Assembly (NCBI GenBank): GCA_019614645.1
Contig: JABWDB010000004.1
Location: 24,118,001 to 24,182,000, forward strand
Length of the DNA: 64,000 nucleotides
Origin: Stratiolaelaps scimitus
Taxonomy: Eukaryota; Arthropoda; Arachnida; Mesostigmata; Laelapidae
Direction: 5' to 3'
A program made the translations under genes and the position numbers. The notes below the pieces were generated by a model that ran no database searches, had not been told where the DNA came from, and saw nothing but the letters and a program-made list of their open reading frames with translations. Positions 14,300-25,859 of this stretch are shown here, piece by piece (the first letter of the stretch is position 1; each line of letters opens with the position of its first letter).

Positions 14300-17240
14300 G
14301 TGTGCACGTGTGTGTGTTCGAGTGTTAACGTGAAAACTTAGTGCTTAGCAGCCAGCCAGAAGACTTTGCGCACGGGATGGCGCCACGCGGCAGCTTGCCC
14401 ACGAAGGAAATACACTGCTAGAACTACAGCAAGTACGGCCAATGTTTACAATTGCGTACCCATCCGCCCTGTCCGCCTCCCTGCAGAGGCTGAACGAACG
14501 GAAAGACTCTTAGTTGTGTGTCAGCTTTCGCCTCTCTTAATCCCGACCCTCTGGTTCCGTGTTACTAGCCTTTGCAGCGCCAGCTCGTCCCTACTAGTGA
14601 AAAGGAATGAGAAAAAGAGAGACAACTCTTGCAATTAAAATCACATTAACTTTAGGAGGGTGTCGGTCAGACGCATCTACTTGAGAAGGCCGTCGGCCAG
14701 ATGCCTTTGAACTGTAACGGAGCAGCTCCTTGACACGGTTGAGGAGAGATTGTAGACTTGGGACGTCCAGCCAAGACGGAGGACGGTCGACGGTAGGTGG
14801 CGCTGCTGGGGCGTTAGGCACTGTCGTGTAGTCACATCTTCTCCTCAATGACAAATTGCGTCTTGCTCAAGTCTGGGAGGCTGCACTTTACCGGACGGCA
14901 GACGGATGTTGGCTATTCACCGCGGGTGGTTTAATCGCTATTGCTGCCTGGTGCTTGCCGTCCCCGATATTCTGTTGTCTCGAGCGTTCACGCACGGGTG
15001 GTCGCGTCGAAACGAACTCTCGGGTGGCTTCCTTTTGAGCCGCGTTCGGTGTCTTATCTTAAGACGCGCATTTGCTTACAGCGGACCAATCGTACGTTAC
15101 TAACTTGGGGTGTCTGCAACGGGGCTTTATTGCCAGTCAGATTAAAAAGTGCCCCATTAAATTGAGTCGACTTGCTGTGAACTTCACGATTCCCTATTGA
15201 TTGGCTAGCCATTAAGACGTTGTTGTACAAATGTGTCATACTTTGATAACACGGCTATTCGGAGGCGCTGGATTAACCGGCGAAAGGGAATTCTTTTTGT
15301 TGCGTTTTCTTCTCGTTATCCGTGCGTATCTATATGAAGTTTCTGGAGCTGGGAGATTGGGGATCTGCGGAGAATTTTCCCGGTGCTGTTCGTTGCACCC
15401 GGTCGAATTGACCTCACATGTAGTCGGCGGTAGGCGAGACCACTCTCACTCTTGTTTTCGCGAAGGGAGCTCCAATTTTTTTTACACAGAAAAGTCTTGA
15501 ACAGACCCGTTCCATTTATGCGCTACCACGAAATATCCCTGAAGGAGGAATCCAATGGGTTGAGCCCCTCGATACCCAGCACGGCCACTGGGAGACGATA
15601 GTGATCCCAGAAGCCACGGTCCGAAGCCACTTTGTCCGAGCAGCACGGCCGGATTCGACTCGAAGACGTTAATGCGGTCTATAACCAAGGCGCAGCGAAC
15701 GCTTCGGAATCGTTCAATTCCAGTTGGTTGCCTTCGTACCTAAGGCTAAAGTTAGCAGCATTTTGCACATCTTATTTTCATCCCAGTACTATTCGCGTTT
15801 TAAGCGTGAGTCTAAAAAGCGGTCTGTTATTGTCGGGGGGAACCTGGGAAACCGATTAAATCAATTTATCAAAAGGTAGATTCACTAATCTGCAGAAGGA
15901 AACTCGTTTTTTCTAGCCCCCCAAGACAACACCTGCAACACCTACCCGTTTCCGCCCAAGCAAACTGTCACGAATACATGGGTACCACTTCTCAAAGCGC
16001 ACACAGTCTAACCTCAGCGTCAAGGTGAACGCACGTTGCTCATACTTACCATAATGCAAACATACAATTAAACTCGTAGACTTGCTGCTGATAAACTTCT
16101 GTAATAATATCGTCAGTCAGGCCGATCTGTCGATCAAGAAATATTGACCGTGAGTGTGTCTTTCACACATGCTGGCAACAACCACAACAGCAACAAGACC
16201 GGCGGTAGGTGATATCGCTTTGAAAGTTGATTCGCTTACCGTGATCCTCCTTTGGACCCCTATTCTCTTTTTCTTGCTATTTTCCTCACGCTTGATGCTG
16301 AATCTCTCTCGTCGATTTCAAACAGCCAACCCCATTGGCATTGACTAGGAAGGCAGCGTCGTATTTTTTTTTATCTCATGGCATACGTCTCTCCTCTTCT
16401 CGTCTGCCCCGTCCCTTAGAACTAGGCAGTTCTGTAGTCCAATCCTCTTCGGATTCTCTTATTTTGGAATTTTCCAGCTAGTTCAAAATGGCCAACCGAC
16501 TCTGGGGTCTTTTGACCTGGCGCCTTTGCTGCCTGTCTGTCCGTCCGTCTGCCGCCTAGTCGCTAAGAAAAGATTGCGGTAGTCTCCCCTCGGAGCCTTT
16601 TCCCGCGTGCCTTGTTCTTCCTCCTTTCAACCACCCACACACACTCTCGTCGCTCGATCTTGCCTCCGAACATCCAACAACGGCAGTCAGTTGAACTCTC
16701 CTATCCACTCGAGTAGGTACTGGGTCTCTTTGCGAGTAGCACTCCGAAGCCCGATGACCTGCCGTGGTGTCGCTTCTACAACCTCCGCCCCGCGCCGCTA
16801 GCGCTGCAAGTGCAAGCGGAGCGCACGATTTCCCGCTCGAGTCGACTCACGCCGGTGACGGTGGGGTGGCCGGCCTGCCTCCCGGGGTGCTCGCGTTTGC
16901 GAGCAGCTCGCTCGATAACACCCATTGAACAACTCTGGCGCACACAAACCCCACGGACGGTAAAGACCTCACGAAAGCAATGTTCGTACTGCACACATGC
17001 AATACCTTTTTCTGCGGCCGTGCGGCGATGGCCTCGAAGCTTGTTGTATGTGATTGCACGTGCCGCGCAGGTCGCGGCGACAGACTGATCGAGAGAACAG
17101 CATGCAGCAGTACTGGCTTCATCGATGTGGTGTGTATTTTCACCTGAGCGTCATCAGCGCGTGCAGCGAATGTACCGTTGCCTCTCTAACTGACTGACTG
17201 AAGCTACAACGTTGTCATTGCGACCGCGACTATGCGCGTG
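14300..17240. other. GC-rich mixed stretch without a supported gene
   Basis: Composition is raised over most of this span and many frames on both strands stay open for 60-100 codons. Around 15,480-15,860 both strands have plausible-looking peptides, and a minus-strand ...GGTTATAG acceptor-like site lies near 15,678. The overlapping frames are equally good, so neither can be chosen. The stretch at 16,370-17,240 is rich in C/T and CpG and could be promoter or 5' leader sequence. I see no TATA/initiator pair there. Confidence 0.4.
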
Positions 17241-17254
17241 CTCTGCGATAATAT

Positions 17255-17602
17255 ATGATGCTCCCTCAGAGGAAAAAGTTGGGAAACTTTAACCGGCAGT
17301 CGGATTCTGCCCACGTCAACGGAGTCGACAGAGTACTACTCCGAGAGATAGGGCTAGATGATGAAGCCTATTGGACCAGCAGTGGCGGAAGCCCGAATCC
17401 AATGGATATGGACACTCTTTCTGCTCTATGCGCTCCCGCGAATGCAAAGAGGATCGTGTCCCTGCGCGTCGCTCGCTCGCTGTTCATACGGTGCTACCAC
17501 ACACTTCTCATGGCAAGGGCGCTCGTGGAAGTACCTCGGAGGGCAAGGTGGAACTCAGTTAGGAGTAAGGTAGGCCAACGCGGACAGGCTGTGCTGCTGT
17601 AA
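17255..17602 (+). CDS. Hypothetical 115-residue open frame
   Basis: An ATG-ATG start leads into an open frame of 115 codons ending in TAA. First codon positions are purine-rich, which is the usual bias of real coding DNA. The N-terminal third is hydrophilic with an acidic patch (GLDDEAYW), and the C-terminal third is Arg-rich. There is no signal peptide, transmembrane segment or recognised domain. A GC- and pyrimidine-rich stretch upstream could be a leader. No intron signals are needed. Unrelated frames in the same GC-rich DNA reach 60-70 codons, so this may be chance. Confidence 0.25.
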   Translation: MMLPQRKKLGNFNRQSDSAHVNGVDRVLLREIGLDDEAYWTSSGGSPNPMDMDTLSALCAPANAKRIVSLRVARSLFIRCYHTLLMARALVEVPRRARWNSVRSKVGQRGQAVLL

Positions 17603-17759
17603 TAGCAGTAGGGACCGAGCCAATGGCGGAAACGCTCGCCGATGGAGTCAGTCGGGTGGAACTTGATCTGCTATCGCTTCCGCAGCCTCGTTTGCACGGC
17701 AAATGCTCCCCCCGCCCGTGGCAGCGTCTCCCAGAGTCTCCAGCTATGTATATCTGTTT

Positions 17760-20700
17760 AGTGGCGCTGTTCGGCTAGTGACCGTAGTATAATACTATAT
17801 TATGTACAGATCAAGATTGAGTTGGATAAATAGACAGAAGAATGTAGCCACCCGATCACGAGTAGCCTATTGTTTCATCATGAGGTAGTGGCGGGGGGTA
17901 CATCGTCTGTAATACTGATAGAGCCGACAACCGGTTATGAATTGGTCTAGTGTAAATCTCTTCAGAGATAGATAAACATATATATTACATAGACAAGAAT
18001 TGCATAGAATGGTTCACCAAGCATTGCATCTGCTCGTTGGTGGCTGGCCCGTAACTCTTCTCACAGCAGACATTTCTCGGAATTTATCCGAAAAATTGAA
18101 GAACTTACAAGACAGTTGTCTAGTACTTCTTCAACTTCTTGGGCATCTTATGGTTGGAGCAGAGTTCTGGTCCCCCGAGTTTGAAATAAGCTGACTTATC
18201 ATCATGCCTCGGTACGTAGATACAGACAAATTATTTAACCACTTCTACCTTTGTAGTTATTAACATCATGTATCTATTATCATATATCTAAGTATTAATA
18301 CCAGGCGCTCCATCCGTCCGATGTTCTAGCATTCCTGTCCTCTTTCTGTCCTTCGGACTAAAAATAGAGAATCACCGAAGAAGGAAGTTGAAGTATCACC
18401 TAGAACGCTGTGTGATCTAGGCTACGTGAATGTCGTCGCGAGAACGATACGTATCCACCATCAACATGACACTTTTACGCGCACTTCTTATTATCATTCA
18501 TTTACACCGAAGTGCCACAAATACTTCGAGCAGTTTAACCGACAAAACATACGATGCTCAACTCTACGATAGCGCACCGAAACGTACAGGAGGCCCCACG
18601 GTGTCAGTGCCTCCCCAGCTGTAACAATTCATTGAGCTAGACCGTCGGCCAGCTGAACCCCCACTAACGACATAGGCGGGCCCGCAATAAGATAGAGGAC
18701 TGAGCAAACGCTACTGGGTATAAATCAAAAGTGTGCGGGCCTATTAAATTCACCCTTTCAACATCATCTCAAGCTCTCGCCTTCTGCACCGCTCTCCCGT
18801 GGCCCGCCTTGTCCTGGCTGTATTACTCGGGGGAACTGGGCCAATATATCTTGCGTCGGCTTTTTCCCTTCGAAGTAGAACAACGCTACGGTAGCGGGAA
18901 TCGTCGGAATAAGCGCTAGAAGCGCAGAGATGGTCGATGGGAGAGGTACGAGGTAATGACAAAGTGCGTGCCGATGCCACCCCGTTCATTCGGTTAAACG
19001 GATCGAGCTGAACATAACTTGTGTGAGCGTTCGTTAAAGTGGTAATTCAACATACGAGGTATTGTGTAACCCTGCGTAGGCTACAACTATATTCTATTCT
19101 ATTTCTATGTAGTTTGACACTACAGCAAATTGGTGGTCTATTAAAGCACTTGCATAGGCTCTTGCTCCTGTCTCTCTCATATGACTGTGTGTCTTAAAAC
19201 ATACAATAATTAGAGAAGCAGTTTCTAATATTTTATTGTTGGTTTTCCCTACATGGAATTTAAACCCCATACTTTATAGTCTGCCTACAAACTCCGCAGG
19301 ATAGATGGCGGCCTAATGATTATTAATACTCTTGGCTGAGATCGTTCGAAGGCCAACAACATAGTACATACATGGCTTGGCATACATACATAAATTGGCA
19401 TACATGGCTTACTACTAACTATAATAATTGAAAACATCTCTAAGCAATTACCGAAACAAATATTTTCCACCCCCAGAAGAACCCTTGCTAGACAAAACTA
19501 TTAGGTTCGCTATTACTGCCTTGCGCTTGTTGTATAATTACATCGATTTTGAATTCTAACTTCCCACGATTTGGTGTTGACCAAAACTCCGAAATTCGCC
19601 GCTATTTTTAGTCAGACACATTTACGTAATAGTCGAGCAGAAGAAGTCGATGCAACCACAAAAACCTTATCTGCGATGGGAAACCTTGATCTGGCAGAGT
19701 GTTCGTGCTGCTCGAGGCTGTGCTGTTCCCACTTCCCGAGGCTTCCCCCTGCTCAAAGGCCATTAGGGTCACCGGGTTGGCTGCGTGCGCTCGGTTGGGA
19801 CTGCTCGGTCGGGGTGTCTGCTCGGCTTTGGGCAAACTCTTCCATCAGAGCCATGGACCGGCCAAGCTGTGGACGAGTCTGGTCAGGCCAACAGGAACGC
19901 GGGGTAGTGTCTGGGCTCGAGGCAACTGGCTAACTTTGAGCTCCAGGCCCTGGTCGTTCTTCTTCGCTAGACTCTCCGACCGTGGGGACACTACTGCCCG
20001 ACAACGGACTACTCTCTAACAGCCACTTCCGGCAGCTACTGCAGCTCCAGTCGGATCATCGACCGCACGAGGGATCAATTTGTCTGTTCCATTGGCTGTC
20101 AAAGGCTTTGGACATATCGTCACATCTTCGTCAATCTACGTACATATAATCGCCTCAATTGTATTCCTAAAGACGGTGCAGTTGGCAAATCGTAACGGGG
20201 AGATCACTGCCGGGAAGCAGGTAAACTTTTCCATTGGTATGACGGATTGGCTTTCTGTGCGATACACGTCGATTAGGTCGAAGTTCGGTTCGTTTCGTAT
20301 TTTTTTTCCCGCAAATACGCTGATACTTTATTAACATTCCCTTCTATTCGGAAAGGTTTGCGGCAGATCGGTCGGATCAGCCTGCGATGTTGACATCGAC
20401 GACCTTTCATCTTCCAGACCACTCGATGACAGGGCATAAAAAAGACTGGAAGTGCTCTTCCCGTAGATGATGTAGAGAATGTTCGCTCTGTTATACGGTT
20501 AGATTACTCTGATTTTGATTGATCAGAGATCATGCATCTCCACAATCATACTTTGGAAGTACGAAAACAATTGCAGGTGTTCGCTCCTTTGCGTCTCGTG
20601 GTTTAGAGTTTTTGGATGGCCTGCGAGAACTGTGGGCTAGCGGAGATCCCTAGATCTACGCATCGGGGCCAACTTCAACTGTTCCGGACGTAGCTACAGT

Positions 20701-21500
20701 ACGTTGCTAGCGTTGCAATCTTCTCCATAAACATAACATTGAACAACCATCGTATGGTCCCACCGTACAGATCTAGCATTTTCCAGGGAGTACAAACACT
20801 TCGTCGCAAGTGCAGTTGTACATGAAGAATATTGGATAATATTATCCAAAGGAACTGGACGAGTCAGCGGGTTGCTGTGCACAAACTCCAGTATTGGGGT
20901 ACCTGTCCAAGGAAGCGAGACACTAACGGGTTGTGTATAAGGTTGTTTGAGGTGCTGTTCCTTATGGCCGGAAATTGACAGGATATGCTGTTGACTCAAG
21001 CCGCCGCTAAATCAATATGATACCTACCGTTACCGACTAGACTATAGAGATCATGTAGGCATGTCGTAGAGGTCGACAATGAAACGGTCGACACGGCCCA
21101 ATTCGACTACCTTTGAGGTTGGTGAGTTTTCTATTTTACGGAATGGTTGTGTGTCATCAGAGGTGTAGTGACCGACATGAAAATCACCGTAGTAACTCAT
21201 GCTTAAGCATGCGACTGATCGTGCATACGCTAGTTTGTTCCGCGCCTCATGGTACGTCTGATAAACGCAAGTTACCATGTCAGCGTTGCAACAAATCAAA
21301 GTAATTTCAACCTTCCCCGAATGCCTCTAACAAAAATGACATACATCAGTCAAGTGGCAGTTCGGCTAAACAGAAAGATCATTGCGTTTTTCGCACGAGC
21401 TCAAATTCGATTGAGAGAATAGAATACATCGCGCTAGATCTGTCTCTCTCTCACGGGCGGCGTTGGCCCAGACGAAATTCATCGATTCAAATTGATGGCT
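17760..21500. other. No supported gene
   Basis: Alternating AT-rich DNA and two GC-richer patches (18,580-18,980 and 19,660-20,060). The second patch has a 120-codon plus frame (19,571-19,933) with no domain and a biased Leu/Arg/Ser composition. I see no splice-bounded exon, RNA gene or repeat of note. Confidence 0.5.
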
Positions 21501-21532
21501 GGTCTGCCTCTGTCCATGTGTGTATGTGCGTT

Positions 21533-21570
21533 TATAAAAACCTCGACTCGTTCTCGCCAGATTTAGTTAG
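21533..21570 (+). promoter_or_regulatory. TATA box plus initiator-like motif
   Basis: TATAAAAA starts at 21533. TTAGTT at 21563-21568 matches the arthropod initiator TCAGTY except for one base, and its A lies 32 bases downstream of the first T of the TATA box. That is the spacing expected for an RNA polymerase II core promoter. An ATG with a hydrophobic leader follows 26 bases after the predicted start site. This is the best core-promoter arrangement I found in the window. Confidence 0.4.
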
Positions 21571-21735
21571 TCTTCCCGACCAACAGCCACATGGTGCTGA
21601 TAAGGCCGATAATTATCCTGCTTTTTTGTACGCATAATGGTCCATCTCTTAAACTAGCTACATCGCCGGCACGAGCTGGCGCGAGGGGGGGTCCATTCAT
21701 ATCCGCCCATTTTCCACATCAGGAAGTGCCCCAGG
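21565..21735 (+). CDS. Possible first exon of a secreted protein gene
   Basis: Downstream of the TATA/initiator pair, the ATG at 21591 begins MVLIRPIIILLFC, a short basic then hydrophobic leader typical of a signal peptide. The frame stays open to a stop at 21806. A CCCCAGG|GTGAGT donor at 21736-21741 interrupts it and is a better exon end than the in-frame stop. The coding part would be about 48 codons from 21591. The order (TATA, initiator, short 5' UTR, signal peptide, donor) matches many arthropod secreted or cuticle-type genes. I recognise no family in the short mature part and found no downstream exon. An inverted repeat begins only about 165 bases after the donor. Confidence 0.33.
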
Positions 21736-21901
21736 GTGAGTGGTTTCGAGGGGAGCGAATGGGATTCTGCTGCACAACCGGAGATATTACATCAACGCGG
21801 CCTTAATCAAATTATGCTGTGGCGCCTGATTATAGAGCGCGTTAGATGATCCCGAACGATGATCCCCCCTTTAACGCGCGAAACATTGAATATTTCTGTA
21901 T

Positions 21902-22037
21902 AGTGAAGGGTAATTTTAGCCAGGACTATAACATCTTTGGTGTAATAGAACCTCCAATAAGGACGGAGCCAGTGGGACGAATATATTGGTCTTGAGTACA
22001 TATTCGGTTACCTCAAACCTACACACACACATATATA

Positions 22038-22095
<58 letters not shown>

Positions 22096-22222
22096 ATATA
22101 GGTTTGAGGTAACCGAATATGTACTCAAAATTAATATATTCATTCCACTGCCTCCGTTCTGCCATAGTAGACGTTCCATGACATCGAAGATGTTGTAGCA
22201 CTGGCTAAAGTTATTCTTCACT
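21902..22222. repeat. Long imperfect inverted repeat with CA/TA loop
   Basis: The left arm (21902-22020) and right arm (22100-22222) are reverse complements over about 120 bases. The inner 29 bases (21992-22020 against 22100-22128) match perfectly, and the outer part shows scattered mismatches and short indels. The loop (22021-22099) is (CA)5 followed by about 30 TA units. An RNA from either strand would fold into a long, nearly perfect stem. No transposase, terminal motif or target duplication is apparent. The arms do not match the other inverted repeats in this window. Confidence 0.92.
22021..22099. repeat. (CA)n(TA)n compound microsatellite
   Basis: Five CA units followed by a long TA run with one phase break. 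It forms the loop of the surrounding inverted repeat. Confidence 0.97.
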
Positions 22223-22228
22223 TTGCCA

Positions 22229-22230
<2 letters not shown>

Positions 22231-22261
<31 letters not shown>
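22231..22261. repeat. (TA)n microsatellite
   Basis: A pure TA run of about 15 units beginning 9 bases after the right arm of the 21.9-22.2 kb inverted repeat ends. Confidence 0.97.
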
Positions 22262-22263
<2 letters not shown>

Positions 22264-22901
22264 CAAATTCTGTTGGCCTTCGCAAATGTGAATGTTCGTG
22301 CGCCCTCATGAACATTCTATGCACACATAGGTCACTATTGAGCTGGTGGCTCATAGAATAGGCGACAGCCAACAGTTGAATTAGTCTGGCAAGTTCAGCA
22401 TAGTCAAGCACAAATGAATTTGTAAATGTACCACTAATTTATAACTCTCTCACGTCAGCACTTTGACGTTCGTGGTGGCTCAAAACGAATGCGACTCGTT
22501 GGCTGTAAAGTCCACCACCGGCGGTCCGAGTCCACAATCGGCGCGTCCATGTTTGCAGGTTTGTCAATAACGTGCGTATTTTTCAGAAAGACAAAAAAAA
22601 AAACGCCGACGTCCATTGGCTTGTGTCTAAAATATACGTCACCTTATGCACACTTAGACCCTGGGATCGTGGCACATCTACCCTACTAGCTTATGCGTAA
22701 CCCGTCCTGGATTATTTGCTGCCGAGTCCAGCGTCTGCCAAAGCCAACTCACCAAATCTATGTCGTGCATGATCGCGGCGGCGTTAGAAACCTACAAAAA
22801 GTCACGGCACCCCATTTCCCTCGGTATCTCTGAAACAGGCTACGACGTCGAATATTCGTTCGTCTGTCGCCGCCAAGATAGCAAAACACACACAAGATAA
22901 G

Positions 22902-23320
22902 CACACATCGTCCCGTCCCCTGGTCATACCCCCCGGTCTCAATACCCCCATCTGTGTCGCATTGTATCATTATTAGGGGCACGCGCGCCAGGAGAGTATG
23001 GCAATGCACGAGAACACCAAAACAGCTCCGATTCGGCACGTTCCAACGCCGCTGTTAGCTCGGCGGCCCGCTCGAGTCCACCGCTCCCTTTGCCGTTGTC
23101 GGCCGCGTCGACGGCGGCGGTGTCTCCGCTACCGAAACACAACCATATCCGCAGGCGACATCCCCAGGGAATCCCATGTTGGTCGTGCTCGTGCCCGATC
23201 TGTACATACATACATAATATGGTTATGCGCGCTGGAAGCTCGGGCGACAGCAGACCGCGAGGCAGACCGGCAGGAATGACACAGAGCCAATGAATGCAAA
23301 GCACATGCGCTGCCGCAGTG
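22902..23320 (-). other. GC-rich island with open frames on both strands
   Basis: Over 23,040-23,160 the minus frame encodes an Ala/Glu/Asp/Gly-rich peptide (for example GLERAAELTAALERAESEL) with strong G-first, C/G-third codon bias, as in real exons. A TATGTACAG acceptor-like site lies upstream near 23,200. The overlapping plus frame (open from about 22,902 to 23,293) reads as a Ser/Ala/Pro-rich disordered peptide and also looks natural. Only one can be coding. The codon bias favours the minus strand. I recognise no domain. Confidence 0.22.
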
Positions 23321-23563
23321 CATACGTCGGCGTATCAGCGTCGATCGAACGGGCGATTCAGCATAAGCCGGTTACGTTCAAGGTTCGCCTAGACAGGGCG
23401 TTACTGAGACGCTACTCGAGTTAAGTCGACACATGCGTTTCGTCGCGAGCGATTATAGACTAGCAGAACGGAGGCTATCTACAAGAACGTATAAGAGAAT
23501 ACGCTCGAATAAGCCGGGCAGCCATCGAACGACTTTCACGAACTATCGATTCGAATTTTTGGA

Positions 23564-23565
<2 letters not shown>

Positions 23566-23594
<29 letters not shown>
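23566..23594. repeat. (TA)n microsatellite
   Basis: A pure AT run. The flanks are not complementary. Confidence 0.97.
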
Positions 23595-23597
<3 letters not shown>

Positions 23598-23806
23598 GAA
23601 TGATGTTACGGTAGACCTTGCTCTAGCTCGAACCTTCTTTCGTTTGAGCAGTTGCCGGGGCAAGTCGAGTGAGGCGGTGTGTCCCGTAGGTAACTTCGGG
23701 ATAGTGTCCCCTGTGTTAGATAGGAATGGCCATGAGGCAGCGTCTCAACTAAGGAGAGACATCACGCTGACTAAGCAATAACGAGTATACAAATGCACTT
23801 TAATAG

Positions 23807-23810
23807 TATA

Positions 23811-23843
<33 letters not shown>
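23807..23843. repeat. (TA)n microsatellite
   Basis: A TA run with one TG interruption. Confidence 0.97.
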
Positions 23844-24115
23844 TGTGCAGCATTGTTGCGACTAGGAGTGTTTGCCTTCTGCTACCGTATAGTTTCTCTT
23901 GTGGGTACATCCATACGGAAATAACATGTGGAGATCTGTACGCGGGAGCTATTGAAACGACATCTGCGAGTCACAAAGCATTAGAACACGTAATGTACTT
24001 TACACGTGATGATGAACTACTCTACACCTATAAAACTTATCGTGCCAATAATACCACAGAAGAATGGGCCTTATTTCCAACTCGTTGTTTCGATTTTCTC
24101 GACTACGTATATTGA
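23843..24115 (+). CDS. Hypothetical open frame, possible exon or fragment
   Basis: An open frame that begins at the end of a TA repeat and runs to a TGA. From about 23,910 on, its codons have purine-rich first positions and the peptide is acidic and aromatic-rich (ends FDFLDYVY). No ATG lies near the start. A pyrimidine-rich stretch with an AG at about 23,890 could be an acceptor. A second plus frame overlapping its end (24,064-24,291) also stays open, which might reflect an old frameshift. There is no recognised family. This is weak evidence. Confidence 0.17.
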
Positions 24116-24625
24116 CAAGATCGCCTCCGATCGCACTGCCCAGGATTTCGCTGTCAGAACCTCGGCTTATAAATAATTCCATCGCAATCCCCGTGGAAGA
24201 TACATCTACCCGCCATTTAACTCAGCCGGGAACTACTTGCCGCCAATCGGCTACAATTCCTGACATCGAGAGGAACACAGATTTCTGGTAAAATAATTTC
24301 AGACTTGCCATTTCTCTTCGTTGTTTTTGTGTGCCATTGTTTGCGGCGAAAATAATTTGTTCTGGGCGGGGCAGACGGCTTCGTCGAGACAGTGTCTGAT
24401 TTGAATTCTCGACTTTGAACTCCCGGAACCGAGACATTAAGTTGTTTTTCTTGACTCAAATGATAAATAAACCACATATTGACTAAGTGACAAAATAGCA
24501 CCTGCATAAAGCTGGGGACCCGTGATGGAGCTGGTACAATCCACGGGATCCAGGCGACTCGTCACCTTGTCCAGAGACTTGTTTTAGATCCGATTAGCAG
24601 CTGAGTTTCGAAAAAATATAATAAT

Positions 24626-24647
24626 CATATATATATATAATATATAG
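24626..24647. repeat. Short (TA)n repeat
   Basis: An interrupted TA run within a wider AT-rich stretch. The region 24,600-25,420 is AT-rich with no open frame of interest. Confidence 0.9.
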
Positions 24648-25561
24648 ATAATGATACATGTGTATGTTTCTCTTCAGCGTAATATATTGCAGAATCTAGA
24701 TAGTGTTAATAAAACCCCTCAGAGAGATCTAGACACTCTTAATTAGATTCATTATTAATCATGTTCCATATACCACGCTTATGTATTTCCAGCCTTTGGT
24801 ATTGCTCGAGCTTATTGGGCCGAATAAATAGCATCGCGCGAAGTGCTGGCATAAGATGACTATTCGCAAAAAATTATTACCAGAATGGTTACCGAGAGAC
24901 AAGCGATTCGCCGAAAACCAGCCTCGCTTGCTGTGCTGCTTACGAAGGCCAAGTTAGAAACTATTGGTATTGATTACTATTATTATTATTGACGCAACAC
25001 TAGCTAAGTTCTCTGGTATTATCCTTGTCCCCATGATACTCCATCTCAGATTAAGCTTCTTTATAATAACATCATTTTAACTCTGCCTTCTCCTACATTT
25101 GCGTACCTTTAATCAAGGCTAACAAAGCGCTGTGAATCAAGATCAACGAAAATGCCATTACGCCAATAAGAATATACCTTCTTAACGCGCAGATAAGTCA
25201 ATCATTATGGGACACTCAGTGATAATTCAAAACCGATATCGTGTCTTAGTGCAAACCCACCACCGTCCTCTTGGAATTCGATCCCATACAAGCTCGCTGC
25301 AAAAGGTACGACAGATAGTTCGGCTAAATCGTATTCGATTATATGTTTGCATGAGTGTCAATATATGGAAAAAGTATAGTCCGTGACTGGCTTCGACCTC
25401 ATACGAATCTTGCATAGGGTATGTCCTTTGCTACTCTACTTAGTTGAACGCTTCCGTTGCACACTCCAGCAGTACACTGGACCAAATGGTCGCGACCATC
25501 TCCTATGAGATACCTGCAACAGAAAAACAGTTCTCCTTGTAGGTGCACCTCGGGGAAAACC

Positions 25562-25600
<39 letters not shown>
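25562..25600. repeat. (TA)n microsatellite with weakly complementary flanks
   Basis: A TA run preceded by AACCTATATG and followed by CATGGTT. The immediate flanks pair for a few bases, giving a small stem around the repeat. The complementarity is too short to call a separate inverted repeat. Confidence 0.9.
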
Positions 25601-25602
<2 letters not shown>

Positions 25603-25859
25603 GGTTATCCGTCATGGAATCCACGCATTTCATCATACTCTTTCCATATGCGAGGCCCTTCCTTCCATCTACGTGCAATCTACAGATGCTCCCACTCCAG
25701 TAATGCATTCGATAGTTACCATGCGGTCTATGCATTAACTGACAATGGACGTCGGATCGTTACACTGGACAGTGAAATATCTCCTATCTCATATAGATAT
25801 TGGAACGCGGCTAGGCAAAGAAGTTCAAGGCCGTATACTTAATTTAATAAGCACTTCGG

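Noticed and set aside
22021..22261. Open frames of 60-116 codons made of Ile/Tyr repeats
   Set aside because: They are translations of TA microsatellites. The same holds for Ile/Tyr runs at 25.6, 44.6, 50.2 and 55.0 kb.
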